Shown: piece by piece, positions 53,006 to 61,944 of the stretch
How positions within the stretch are numbered: the first letter of the stretch is position 1
How the letters are laid out: every line of letters begins with the position of its first letter
DNA from: Eubacterium sp.
GTDB lineage: Bacteria > Bacillota > Clostridia > Oscillospirales > Acutalibacteraceae
NCBI GenBank assembly: GCA_017886765.1
Contig: JAGHJI010000062.1
Coordinates: 1-64,000 of the forward strand
Length of the DNA stretch: 64,000 nt
Reading direction: 5' to 3'
Notes under the pieces: generated by a model
Seen by the model: only the letters and a program-made list of their open reading frames with translations
What the model was told of the DNA's origin: nothing
The model's database searches: none
Translations under genes and position numbers: made by a program

Positions 53006-53716
53006 TTATTTAACTAAGTCTTTGATTACTTCTCCCGCAAGGATGAGTCCCACTGTGGAGGGTACGAAGGCGATACTTGCGGGAACGCGTTTCATATTTT
53101 CCGCACCGTCGTTAATTTCAAAAGCCGGCTTTACCGGTTCCTCTTTTGAGTAAACGACTTTAAGCTTTTTTATGCCTCTTTTTTTCAGTTCCCGGCGCAT
53201 AACCTTTGCCAGCGGACAGACGGAGGTCTTGTATATATCCGCTACTTCAAATCGTGTGGGGTCCAGCTTGTTTCCGGCGCCCATGGAGCTGATGAGCGGT
53301 ACCCCTGCCTTGTCTGCCTGAACAGCCAGTTCAATTTTACCGGACACGGTATCAATGGCGTCCACGATATAATCATATTCCGTAAAATCAAAAAGCGGCG
53401 ACGTTTCAGCAGAGTAAAAAACATCGTAAATATTAAGCGTTACCTGCGGATGGATATCAAGCAGGCGTTTTTTCATCGCCTCCGTTTTTTTCATGCCGAT
53501 GGTACTGTGAAGGGCAATGATCTGCCTGTTGATATTGGATATGGAAACGGTATCGTTGTCAATCAAATCGAGCGTACCGATGCCGGTCCTCGCCAGGGCT
53601 TCGGCAGTATAACCGCCAACTCCGCCCAGGCCGAATACGGCTATCCTGCTGTTTTTCAGCTTGTTCATTGCCGCGCTGCCCAGCAGCAGCTCTGTTCTTG
53701 AAAAAGGATCCGTCAT
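53006..53716 (-). CDS. tcdA: ThiF-family tRNA threonylcarbamoyladenosine dehydratase
   Basis: SRTELLLGSAAMNKLKNSRIAVFGLGGVGGYTAEALARTGIGTLDLIDNDTVSISNINRQIIA. Confidence 0.94.
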   Translation of the reverse strand: MTDPFSRTELLLGSAAMNKLKNSRIAVFGLGGVGGYTAEALARTGIGTLDLIDNDTVSISNINRQIIALHSTIGMKKTEAMKKRLLDIHPQVTLNIYDVFYSAETSPLFDFTEYDYIVDAIDTVSGKIELAVQADKAGVPLISSMGAGNKLDPTRFEVADIYKTSVCPLAKVMRRELKKRGIKKLKVVYSKEEPVKPAFEINDGAENMKRVPASIAFVPSTVGLILAGEVIKDLVK

Positions 53717-53730
53717 AATTCTTACCTGTG

Positions 53731-53926
53731 TTATTATTTCGTAAGGTTATTTAGCCGAGCAAGGTAAAGCCTTGCGAACGCCAATGTTCTCCGAAATAAT
53801 CCAAATCTTTGATTTGGTTATTATTTCGTGAGGTTATTTAGCCGAGCAAGGTAAAGCCTTGCGAACGCCAATGTTCTCCGAAATAATCCAAATCTTTGAT
53901 TTGGTTATTATTTCGTGAGGTTATTA
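53731..53926. repeat. 87-bp tandem repeat, about 2.25 copies, with internal hairpins
   Basis: Units begin at 53731, 53818 and 53905 (TTATTATTTCGTRAGGTTATT...); GCAAGG-taaag-CCTTGC and CCAAATC-ttt-GATTTGG in both full units. Confidence 0.95.
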
Positions 53927-53967
53927 TATCACAGACAGCGGCGGTTTACAACATCATGAAAGCTGTA

Positions 53968-55611
53968 TCAAAGTATTTCTCCGGTTGACAAATTGAATGT
54001 AAAACTGCTGTTTTGGTTGTTTAGGCAATAGTCAATTTTAATAACATCCTTGTTTATAAATTCTGCGTTGGTAATATCCGCTTTTGGCGTTGTGACCATA
54101 TCAATGAAAATTCTTTTCTGTTCATCGGTGTATATGGATACGTCATCTGAGACAAAAAGAAGATTACCGCACAGGCTGTTTACCTTAGCGATTATTTTTC
54201 TCTGACTGAGAGGTATATTGATATTATTGTCACGCAGCAGGAATACATCCGGATCGTTTAAAAATGCTCTGCCGTCCAGATGCCTGCGGAAGATCGTGTT
54301 CATCAGGGTGTGCTGGACGGAAACATCCTCCCGGGAAATTGCGGTGTTTTTCCAGTTCAAACCCATGTCGGCGCCTATACGGCAGAAATCCACCTTGCCG
54401 AAGGCGGGCGCCAGGGGAACACCGCAGCCGAGAATGATTTTGTCGCCGCAGCATTCACGCAGGAAATCCATGGCGTCGCACATGATTTTTCCGCGGCTTT
54501 TGTTATGGATGGGTATAATGGAGCAGGCATAGAGAAAATCAAGCTTTACCATATCATATCCCCATGTGTTCAAAACGGTATCAAAGACCTTTCTTATATA
54601 TGCCCTGACCTCGTCATTATAAATGTCGAGGGCGTAAAAGCCGCCCCAGTTGTGGGATGCGTAATGTGTTTTGCCGTTTTTGTCACGGACGAGCCAGTCC
54701 TTGTGCTTTTTATAAATATGTGATTTCGGCGTGACGGCAAACGGCGCAAGCCACAGACCCGCCAGCATTCCATGCTCGTGGATACTGTCGGCTACCGCTT
54801 TCATACCGCTGGGGAATTTCTTTTTATCCGTTTCAAGCCAGTCGCCCACCGTGCGCTGGAAGCCGTCGTCAATCTGAAAGATGTCGATTTTTGTATCGAG
54901 GTTTGAGATTGCCTCCAGATCGCGGGCAACAATGTCTTCGGTAACATTTGAATAATAGTTATACCAGGTGGTATAGCCGCACTGCCTTTTTACCCGGGGC
55001 TCGGAAATATTCATCAGCTTGAAATATTTGTCAAAAACGGCGTTGTATTCTCCCTTGAGCACAGCCAGGGAAAGCGCGGTTTTATCATCGTTAAACACCA
55101 TGCCTTCAAAATCCTTTTCAATGCTGATGCAGTCAGCGGTGCAGTCAAAGGTGATAATGGTATATCCGCACCTTTCGCTTAAGGAACCGAGAAAGAAGAG
55201 TTCCTTGCCGGTTCTTATATAGCCGTAGGAATAGCCGTAAAAAACACCGGGTTTTTCCGGATATTTATGAAAGGTCAGATCGCCGGCGCCCCAGATTCCC
55301 AGGGGATTGAACTTCTTTTTTTCCATACCGAGGATTCTCGGGTTAAATTCATCCATTTTACTGTTTGGATGATACTCCTTTGAGACCGTCCAGCTCTGGT
55401 ATCCATTGGTGAAAATACGCTGAGCGCTGTTATATTTGAAGGGCATTTTCATTTCAAACTTAAGAAATTCAACTTTGGTTTTTGGTTTTACCGTTAATGT
55501 AACAACTTGGTTTTCGTTGTTCATTTCAACCGTAAAATCATCGTTGTCAGGTTTTGATGTGCGTTTTACTTCGGAATTGACCTTGTAAACAAAATTAAAA
55601 CAGTATTTCAT
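53968..55611 (-). CDS. GH36-type alpha-galactosidase family protein, no signal peptide
   Basis: FQIDDGFQRTVGDWLETDKKKFPSGMKAVADSIHEHGMLAGLWLAPF, WGYDMVKLDFLYA, CRIGADMGLNW. Confidence 0.9.
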   Translation of the reverse strand: MKYCFNFVYKVNSEVKRTSKPDNDDFTVEMNNENQVVTLTVKPKTKVEFLKFEMKMPFKYNSAQRIFTNGYQSWTVSKEYHPNSKMDEFNPRILGMEKKKFNPLGIWGAGDLTFHKYPEKPGVFYGYSYGYIRTGKELFFLGSLSERCGYTIITFDCTADCISIEKDFEGMVFNDDKTALSLAVLKGEYNAVFDKYFKLMNISEPRVKRQCGYTTWYNYYSNVTEDIVARDLEAISNLDTKIDIFQIDDGFQRTVGDWLETDKKKFPSGMKAVADSIHEHGMLAGLWLAPFAVTPKSHIYKKHKDWLVRDKNGKTHYASHNWGGFYALDIYNDEVRAYIRKVFDTVLNTWGYDMVKLDFLYACSIIPIHNKSRGKIMCDAMDFLRECCGDKIILGCGVPLAPAFGKVDFCRIGADMGLNWKNTAISREDVSVQHTLMNTIFRRHLDGRAFLNDPDVFLLRDNNINIPLSQRKIIAKVNSLCGNLLFVSDDVSIYTDEQKRIFIDMVTTPKADITNAEFINKDVIKIDYCLNNQNSSFTFNLSTGEIL

Positions 55612-55718
55612 TATTCCACCTCACTTGTTTTATATACTGATAGTAACACAGTACAAGAAGTATTGCAACCTTGACACCGTAATTTTGATGTGATAAATTT
55701 AACGGAGGGGGTAAGATT

Positions 55719-57215
55719 ATGTTAAAACTAATACCGCAGCCGCGAAAAATAGATTATAAAAGCAGGAAAAAGATTCCTTTAAACCATATCGCGTTGGGCG
55801 AAAATCAGTTGAGTCCGCAGGCACAGGAAGACTTTCTCGATTTTTGTCATATGCCCGGCGGTGAACCGAATATAATTTTCGTAACGGACAATAGCCTCGG
55901 GGAAGAGGAATATGTGCTTGAAACAAATGAAAAAATCGTGATCAAAGCCAGCGGCGCGCCCGGACAGCTTTACGCCCTCCAGACGTTAAAACAGATGATT
56001 TTTCAGTGTGAAGGTTGTCTGCCGCAGGTTGAGATCGAGGACGGACCGGAGTATAAAATACGCGGGTTCATGCTGGACAGCGGAAGATACTTTTTTCCGG
56101 TTTCTGACGTGAAAAAAATAATTGACAGAATGGCGCTCCATAAGCTGAACCTCCTGCATTTGCATCTGACAGAAGATCAGGGCTGGCGCGTGGAGATAGA
56201 TAAATATCCGCTTTTAACCCAGGTCGGTTCCATGCGGAAAAAGACGAATTTCAATCACACGCCGCACGGAGGTTTTTATACCAAAAAGGATATAAAGGAA
56301 ATTGTGGAGTATGCCCATGCTTTTTGCATAAAGGTTATGCCGGAGTTTGATATTCCCGGACATTCCCGCGCCGCCATTGCGTGCTATCATGAGCTGACCT
56401 GCTTCCCGCGTGATTTGCCGGTGGCGGACCACTGGGGCGTCAAGCATGATGTTTTGTGCGTGGGTAAGGAAAGCACAATGAAATTTGTGTACGATGTGCT
56501 GGATGCGTTTTTTGAAATGTTCCCAGACGAGTATATTCATATCGGCGGCGACGAGGTCCCCAAACACAGATGGGATCTTTGTCCTCATTGTCAGGCAAAA
56601 CGCAGGGAGCTGGGACTGAAGGACAGCGACGCGCTGCAGTTCTGGTTTATGAATCAGGTGAAGGATTACTGCAAAGCACATGGCAGGCAGGCGTTTATGT
56701 GGAGCTGGGAGCTGGAGGATGCTTCGGCTATTGATACGGATTTGGGATTCACAAAATGCGGAGAAATGGAAACGGGTGACAGACCGTTTATCGACACCTC
56801 CACCGATGCCTATTATATTGATTTGCCCTATGGCTATATCAGCCTTAAGGATTCGGCAGAGCACAAGGTGTACAGCGGAAACTGTCTGGGAGTGGAAGGC
56901 ACGCTATGGACAGAGTACGTGCCGAATATGAAAAAGGCGGACCGTATGAGCTTTCCCCGCATAGGCTGTATCAGTGAGACCGGATGGCACGGAACCTGCG
57001 GATGGAAGAGTTTTTCCAAAAAGCTGGATTACTATTACAGCTTCCTTGATAAAAACGGCATAGGATATGCCCTACCGGATATGGCAAACCCGAAATTCCC
57101 CAGGAACAAACTGAGTGTCCTGTGGTTTGAACGCCGGCAGCTTGCCTGGGAAGGGCTGACTAATATTATGGAAGACAAAAAAATAGAAAAGATCGCAAAG
57201 AAAGCGAAAGAATAA
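55719..57215 (+). CDS. GH20 beta-N-acetylhexosaminidase, no signal peptide
   Basis: IRGFMLDSGRYFFPVSDVKKIIDRMALHKLNLLHLHLTEDQGWRVEIDKYP, MPEFDIPGHSRAAIA, HIGGDEVPKHRW. Confidence 0.96.
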   Translation: MLKLIPQPRKIDYKSRKKIPLNHIALGENQLSPQAQEDFLDFCHMPGGEPNIIFVTDNSLGEEEYVLETNEKIVIKASGAPGQLYALQTLKQMIFQCEGCLPQVEIEDGPEYKIRGFMLDSGRYFFPVSDVKKIIDRMALHKLNLLHLHLTEDQGWRVEIDKYPLLTQVGSMRKKTNFNHTPHGGFYTKKDIKEIVEYAHAFCIKVMPEFDIPGHSRAAIACYHELTCFPRDLPVADHWGVKHDVLCVGKESTMKFVYDVLDAFFEMFPDEYIHIGGDEVPKHRWDLCPHCQAKRRELGLKDSDALQFWFMNQVKDYCKAHGRQAFMWSWELEDASAIDTDLGFTKCGEMETGDRPFIDTSTDAYYIDLPYGYISLKDSAEHKVYSGNCLGVEGTLWTEYVPNMKKADRMSFPRIGCISETGWHGTCGWKSFSKKLDYYYSFLDKNGIGYALPDMANPKFPRNKLSVLWFERRQLAWEGLTNIMEDKKIEKIAKKAKE

Positions 57216-57216
57216 A

Positions 57217-57247
57217 AAAAGGATATCCATGCGGATATCCTTTAAAA
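57217..57247. terminator. Bidirectional terminator hairpin
   Basis: AAAAGGATATCC-atgc-GGATATCCTTTT. Confidence 0.8.
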
Positions 57248-57267
57248 ATTGCTGTTGGAATTATACT

Positions 57268-58428
57268 TTATTTTACTTTTCTCTTAAGAACAGCGAATAC
57301 GCCGGCAGCGGACAGCAGAGCTATCGATGCTGAAACGGCCATCGTTTCCGAGCCTGTGCTGGGTGATTTTTTAGATGTGCTTGTTTTAGCTGTTGCGGTT
57401 GTTTCAGCCGAAGCGGTTGTTGTGGTTGTTTCATTGTTTTCTTCGGCTGCGGTTGTATTCTCTTTAGTGGGGTCTTCATCCTCAAAATCCTGCTGCATCA
57501 ACACGTCAATATAGTAATAAGACAGAGCCATCAATGCGTCGTGAGTTGCCGACTTGTTGTCCTGATCGTCATAGGTGAATATGCCGGCGCCTGAGCCTTC
57601 AAAGGTACAGAGATTTGCGTAAATTCCGTTTACCAGATCAAAGTATTCGTCAAGATCTTCCATATCCTCGCTGATATATGCGCTGTGCGCCATAAGGGCA
57701 AGAGCGGTAGAATTAGCGTTAGGCTGGGTTCCATATTGCGGATTAAAGCAGTATCCGCCGTCTGCCTTATAGGTATCTAGCACCTGGATTGCGTCCTCAA
57801 GTACACTGTCATATTTATCAGATACTAAATAAGCAAAGGACAACGTCTCAATAAAATAGGCGGTGTTGTCACAGGAATAGCCGTAATAATCTACGCCCTG
57901 TCCCATTGTGTAATATTTTTCCACATAGGTGTCGCAGACCTTCTCAATAAATTCTATTGATTCGTCGGCTTCGCAGTAAAAGGCGCCCTGTACAATAGCG
58001 CGGTAATAGCTGGGGCTTGCAGGCTCGACAGTTGGATCCATTGCAAGAAACGCGGTTTCAATGTTATAGCCGTTGAAATCCGCCGGATCTTCTCCCAGGT
58101 CAATCAGAATAGAGATGACCGCGCCGTAGGTGGCAAGGTTTTCGCCGTAGGATGAAACGATTTTTCCGCCGTTGGCGTCAAGGTTCGCCTTAACGTCGTT
58201 TAAAAATCCGTCGGCGTACTTATCAACATCTTCCATGTTTTCAGAAATGATATAAAAATCCAGCGCGTCGTCAACACCGTAGCTGGCCACACCGTCGGTG
58301 AGATATTTTACAGCGCCGTTGATCTGCTCTTCAACTTTTTCCAAAGTCGGCGCCTCGGCGGCAAATGCCGTAACGCTCGTCATCAGCATTACGCATACCG
58401 CAATGAATACAGATAGAACTTTTTTCAT
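57268..58428 (-). CDS. Secreted alpha/alpha-toroid (terpenoid-cyclase-like) protein with Thr-rich linker and sortase-like C-terminus
   Basis: Signal peptide; NGAVKYLTDGVASYG, LATYGAVISILIDLGEDPADF, PNANSTALALMAHSAYI; C-terminal SPSTGSETMAVSASIALLSAAGVFAVLKRKVK. Confidence 0.8.
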   Translation of the reverse strand: MKKVLSVFIAVCVMLMTSVTAFAAEAPTLEKVEEQINGAVKYLTDGVASYGVDDALDFYIISENMEDVDKYADGFLNDVKANLDANGGKIVSSYGENLATYGAVISILIDLGEDPADFNGYNIETAFLAMDPTVEPASPSYYRAIVQGAFYCEADESIEFIEKVCDTYVEKYYTMGQGVDYYGYSCDNTAYFIETLSFAYLVSDKYDSVLEDAIQVLDTYKADGGYCFNPQYGTQPNANSTALALMAHSAYISEDMEDLDEYFDLVNGIYANLCTFEGSGAGIFTYDDQDNKSATHDALMALSYYYIDVLMQQDFEDEDPTKENTTAAEENNETTTTTASAETTATAKTSTSKKSPSTGSETMAVSASIALLSAAGVFAVLKRKVK

Positions 58429-58476
58429 AATTTTTCCTCCTGGTGGCAGTCAGTATCTGTTCTGCCGTTTTATTTT

Positions 58477-59220
58477 CTATGTGCATGTGTAAGTAAATAC
58501 AACGCTGTCACCGTTTGAAAGGATATATTTTCCGCAGCTTTTGGACGGAGATACACCGTTTACGCTGTAAAGCCATCCGCTCTGACTGCCGCAGTCTTTT
58601 TCGTCTATATTATTGAACCCTGCCACGTATGTGCCGTAACTGCTGTTTACCGCGTTGAGATAAATGTTGTGACTGTCACAGGCTTTTTTCACTGCGTCAT
58701 ATACCGAACTGCCGTTTTTCACGGTTACGGAGCAGGTGTTTATTATATATCCGTTTGCGGGAACATATTCGTCATGACCGGCTTTCAGTTTGTCCATATT
58801 GTCAAGAATGCTTTTACATTCCACCGTTACCGTGCAGGTAATGGTGGAAGAGGTTGTAGACGTCGTGGCGCTCTTTTGTCCGGCGGATTTTTTCGTGGTG
58901 GTTTTATTTGTTTTTTTATTGGAATCAGCCGTGCTTTCGGATTCCTTTGTTTCGTTTGAGTTGCTGTTTGTTTGCGATGTATCGCCGTTGTCCTTATCCG
59001 TATTTTTGTCAGCCGTATTGCTCTCACTTTTCTGCGCGGTTGTCAGAGGTTGGTTATCCGTTTCCTTTTCCTGAGCGTCTTCGTTTTTTTCACTTGAGGA
59101 AGAAGCGGATATTTCAGCGCCGCTTCCGGTAAGACCTGTATCATCCGTCTTTCCGGCTGAACAGCCGAACATCACGGCGAGTAAAATAAAACATAAAAAT
59201 ATTGCTGTACATTTTTTCAT
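58477..59220 (-). CDS. DUF4430 (transcobalamin beta-domain-like) lipoprotein
   Basis: Lipobox-like FGCSAG; C-terminal VTVKNGSSVYDAVKKACDSHNIYLNAVNSSYGTYVAGFNNIDEKDCGSQSGWLYSVNGVSPSKSCGKYILSNGDSVVFTYTCT. Confidence 0.87.
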   Translation of the reverse strand: MKKCTAIFLCFILLAVMFGCSAGKTDDTGLTGSGAEISASSSSEKNEDAQEKETDNQPLTTAQKSESNTADKNTDKDNGDTSQTNSNSNETKESESTADSNKKTNKTTTKKSAGQKSATTSTTSSTITCTVTVECKSILDNMDKLKAGHDEYVPANGYIINTCSVTVKNGSSVYDAVKKACDSHNIYLNAVNSSYGTYVAGFNNIDEKDCGSQSGWLYSVNGVSPSKSCGKYILSNGDSVVFTYTCT

Positions 59221-59250
59221 AAAAAAAGCCCCTGTTTTCGGGCAGGGGCT
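59221..59250 (-). terminator. Riboswitch expression-platform terminator abutting the start codon
   Basis: Minus strand AGCCCCTG-CCCGAAAA-CAGGGGCT-TTTTTT-ATG; the SD-like AGGGG lies in the 3' stem. Confidence 0.85.
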
Positions 59251-59344
59251 ATACAGCGCAGAAAATATGACACGCCTTTAAGGACTTTTATAAATCCATT
59301 GCTTTCCCACTTGCCCAAAAGCTGAATTTTTTAGTGAAATATAT

Positions 59345-59545
59345 CACGTCAAACGGCAGGTCTCCCGGCTGGTGATCAGTATATCTTTTAAGATATACAT
59401 ACAAATACGCCTTCTCAGTTTCCCAATGGCATATGTATTTGTACGGGTACTCCCTCATCAGATACGGTAATGGCGGTTGCCTGAGATTCACACTCAGTTC
59501 CCTTTTCATTACGCAGACAGTTCTGCGTAAACCGTTTGTTCTATT
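59345..59545 (-). promoter_or_regulatory. Cobalamin riboswitch
   Basis: Minus-strand B12 box CCAGCCGGGAGACCTGCC (59372-59355) and upstream AAAAGGGAACTGAGTGTGAATCTCAGGCAACCGCCATTACCGTA. Confidence 0.93.
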
Positions 59546-59554
59546 GTCACTTTA

Positions 59555-59583
59555 AGTATATATTACGTTCGTCAATAAGTCAA
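59555..59583 (-). promoter_or_regulatory. Sigma-A promoter of the cobalamin-riboswitch transcript
   Basis: Minus strand TTGACT (59583-59578), 17-bp spacer, TATACT (59560-59555); overlaps 3' end of hpt. Confidence 0.65.
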
Positions 59584-60122
59584 TCCGCTTTATAGATTTC
59601 CTCTTTCAGAATGCCTATGTACGGGAGATTCCGGTAATACTGGTCATAATCCAGTCCGTATCCGACGACGAAAGCGTTGGGTACATCTATACCGATATAG
59701 TCGGCATAGATATCCACCTCTCTCCTGGAGGGTTTGTCCAGCAGTGTAACAACGGCTATGGATTCCGGATTCCGCTTTGACAGCATATCGTGGATATGTT
59801 TCAGCGTCCTTCCGGTGTCCAGTATGTCCTCCACAAGAAGAACATCAAATCCGGACAGATCCTCGCTGATATCTTTTATGATCTCTATCTCCCCGCTGGA
59901 GACCGTGCCGCTGCCGTAGCTGGATGCCTGGACAAAATCAATGTGGCAGGGCAGGTCGATATGCCTGGACAGGTCGGTCAAAAAGTATATGGAGCCCTTT
60001 AATACCCCAACGATAAGCAGTTTCTTTCCGGTATAATCACGGGTGATCTGTTCGCCCAGCTTTTTTGTGACCTGAGCCAGCTCTTCTTCCGTAACCAGTA
60101 TTTTTTCAATATCCTTGTTCAT
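59580..60122 (-). CDS. hpt: Hypoxanthine phosphoribosyltransferase
   Basis: LLIVGVLKGSIYFLTDLSRHI, LLVEDILDTGRTLKHIHDML, FVVGYGLDYDQYYRNLPYIGIL. Confidence 0.97.
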   Translation of the reverse strand: MNKDIEKILVTEEELAQVTKKLGEQITRDYTGKKLLIVGVLKGSIYFLTDLSRHIDLPCHIDFVQASSYGSGTVSSGEIEIIKDISEDLSGFDVLLVEDILDTGRTLKHIHDMLSKRNPESIAVVTLLDKPSRREVDIYADYIGIDVPNAFVVGYGLDYDQYYRNLPYIGILKEEIYKAD

Positions 60123-60232
60123 AAATTCTCCTCTGCGCGCAGGATTGGTTTAAATCATCTAAGCCTGTGATTTAATATTATACCACGCCGGTTTTGCCGT
60201 GTAAACAAAAATCGTACCGTTTTTTTGGATTG

Positions 60233-60946
60233 TTATTCTATGTCGGAATCCTTTTTGTCGGATGTGGTTTTTTCCTTCCATTTGCCCGGCACCGATTTTA
60301 TCTGTTTTTTCCGCTCTTTTAAATGCTCGTAAGTCTCCTTCAATTCTTCTCTTTCCACATAGCACTGTACTGCCAGCCCCAGCAGAGCGAATATTACCGC
60401 GAAAATGGTTATGAGTACATGGGACTGTCCGGTTTGTCGTTCTATTATGTTGAAAAACATAAATGAGCCTGAAAAAGCAGTCGTGACAATAACCGTCAGA
60501 TATTTGTACTTTATACTTAAAATCGCCGCAGCAACCGCAAGTACAAGACCGGCAAGCACACTGCCTGCTTCACCTAAAAACGAAAGATATGCGGGCACAG
60601 CGATAAATACCATGATCAGTGTGGATATAAAAAGATATACTTTATAAATCTTTTTTGAAAAATAAGCGCAGGCGGCGCCGAAGGCTGCGCTTAATGCCGC
60701 GCAAATCCAGAAAACCGCGCCCACTGGGGCGAAAAGCCCCTGAATAATAAGCATAGGTACAAAAAAGCCTATCCAGAAAAACAGAAATGCATTCCATATT
60801 TTATGTACCGCATGACCGAAAAAACAGGTGGCGGCTGTACAGATACCCAGTATCCACGGCAAAAGCACTTCAGCGACACGGCGAACATTTTCATATCCGT
60901 CCGGAATCGCAGACACGATTTCCTCTATCAGCTCATAAAATTCCAA
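60233..60946 (-). CDS. Multi-pass membrane protein of unknown function (TMEM198/DUF4203-like topology)
   Basis: Seven or so hydrophobic segments, charged C-terminal tail. Confidence 0.55.
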   Translation of the reverse strand: MEFYELIEEIVSAIPDGYENVRRVAEVLLPWILGICTAATCFFGHAVHKIWNAFLFFWIGFFVPMLIIQGLFAPVGAVFWICAALSAAFGAACAYFSKKIYKVYLFISTLIMVFIAVPAYLSFLGEAGSVLAGLVLAVAAAILSIKYKYLTVIVTTAFSGSFMFFNIIERQTGQSHVLITIFAVIFALLGLAVQCYVEREELKETYEHLKERKKQIKSVPGKWKEKTTSDKKDSDIE

Positions 60947-60997
60947 ATTTATCCTCTTTCAAGCAAAAAGCCCCGTTTGACAGGGGCTTTTACTGCA

Positions 60998-61942
60998 TTA
61001 TTCTTTTACAAACTTTTCGGCAGTCTCCGCAATGTTTTCAGCGCTGAGACCGAACTGTTTAAGCAGGTCAAGAGCAGGACCGCTGTGACCGAATTCATCG
61101 TTAACGCCGATTCGTTTAACAGGTGTGGGGCATTTCTCACTGAGTACGGAGCATACTGCCTCGCCCAGACCGCCGATGATATTATGTTCTTCAACCGTGA
61201 TGACTTTTCCGGTTTTCTTTGCGGACGTGATGACAAGCTCCTCGTCCAGGGGCTTGATCGTCGCCATATTTATAATTTCGGCGCTGATGCCCTTTTGGGA
61301 AAGAACATTTCCTGCTTCTATCGCTTCTGCAACCATAAGACCGTTTGCGATAATCGTTACATCAGTGCCTTCGCGCACAAGCTCGCCCTTGCCGATTTCA
61401 AATTTGTAGCTGTCATTATGAAAAACGGGAACAGCCAGTCTTCCGAACCTGAGATATACGGGACCCTCGTAATGATACGCGGCTTTGACCGCCTGTTTTG
61501 CCTCCACATCGTCAGCAGGGCAGATAACCACCATACCCGGAATGGAACGCATAAGGGCGAAATCCTCGCAGCACTGGTGGGAAGCGCCGTCCTCTCCGAC
61601 GGAAATACCGGCATGCGTCGCGCCGATTTTAACATTGAGGTGGGGATAGCCTACGGTATTTCTGACCTGCTCAAAGGCTCTGCCGGCGGCAAACATAGCG
61701 AAGCTGGAAGCAAACGGAACAAGTCCCATTGTGCTTAATCCTGCCGCAACACAAATCATATTCGCCTCCGCGATACCGCAGTTGATATGGCGGTCGGGAT
61801 ATGCTTTTTTAAATATGCCTGTTTTTGTAGCGGCTGACAGATCGGCGTCAAGGACAACTAAATTGTCTGCGCCCTGCTCAGCAAGCTCTTTCAGCGCGTT
61901 GCCGTAACTTTCACGGGTGGCAATTTTCTTGATGTCCGCCAT
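60998..61942 (-). CDS. Transketolase, C-terminal (pyrimidine-binding) subunit
   Basis: NLVVLDADLSAATKTGIFKKAYPDRHINCGIAEANMICVAAGLS, ATHAGISVGEDGASHQCCEDFALMRSIPGM. Confidence 0.95.
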   Translation of the reverse strand: MADIKKIATRESYGNALKELAEQGADNLVVLDADLSAATKTGIFKKAYPDRHINCGIAEANMICVAAGLSTMGLVPFASSFAMFAAGRAFEQVRNTVGYPHLNVKIGATHAGISVGEDGASHQCCEDFALMRSIPGMVVICPADDVEAKQAVKAAYHYEGPVYLRFGRLAVPVFHNDSYKFEIGKGELVREGTDVTIIANGLMVAEAIEAGNVLSQKGISAEIINMATIKPLDEELVITSAKKTGKVITVEEHNIIGGLGEAVCSVLSEKCPTPVKRIGVNDEFGHSGPALDLLKQFGLSAENIAETAEKFVKE

Positions 61943-61944
61943 AA

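Noticed and set aside
53731-53926. Possible CRISPR array
   Set aside because: Repeat is a contiguous 87-bp tandem unit with no variable spacers and no cas genes nearby.
59288-59509. Minus-strand 73-aa ORF
   Set aside because: It lies within the cobalamin riboswitch leader; the sequence is explained by the aptamer.
60803-61738. 311-aa plus-strand ORF
   Set aside because: Antisense to the transketolase C subunit, which has unambiguous motifs.
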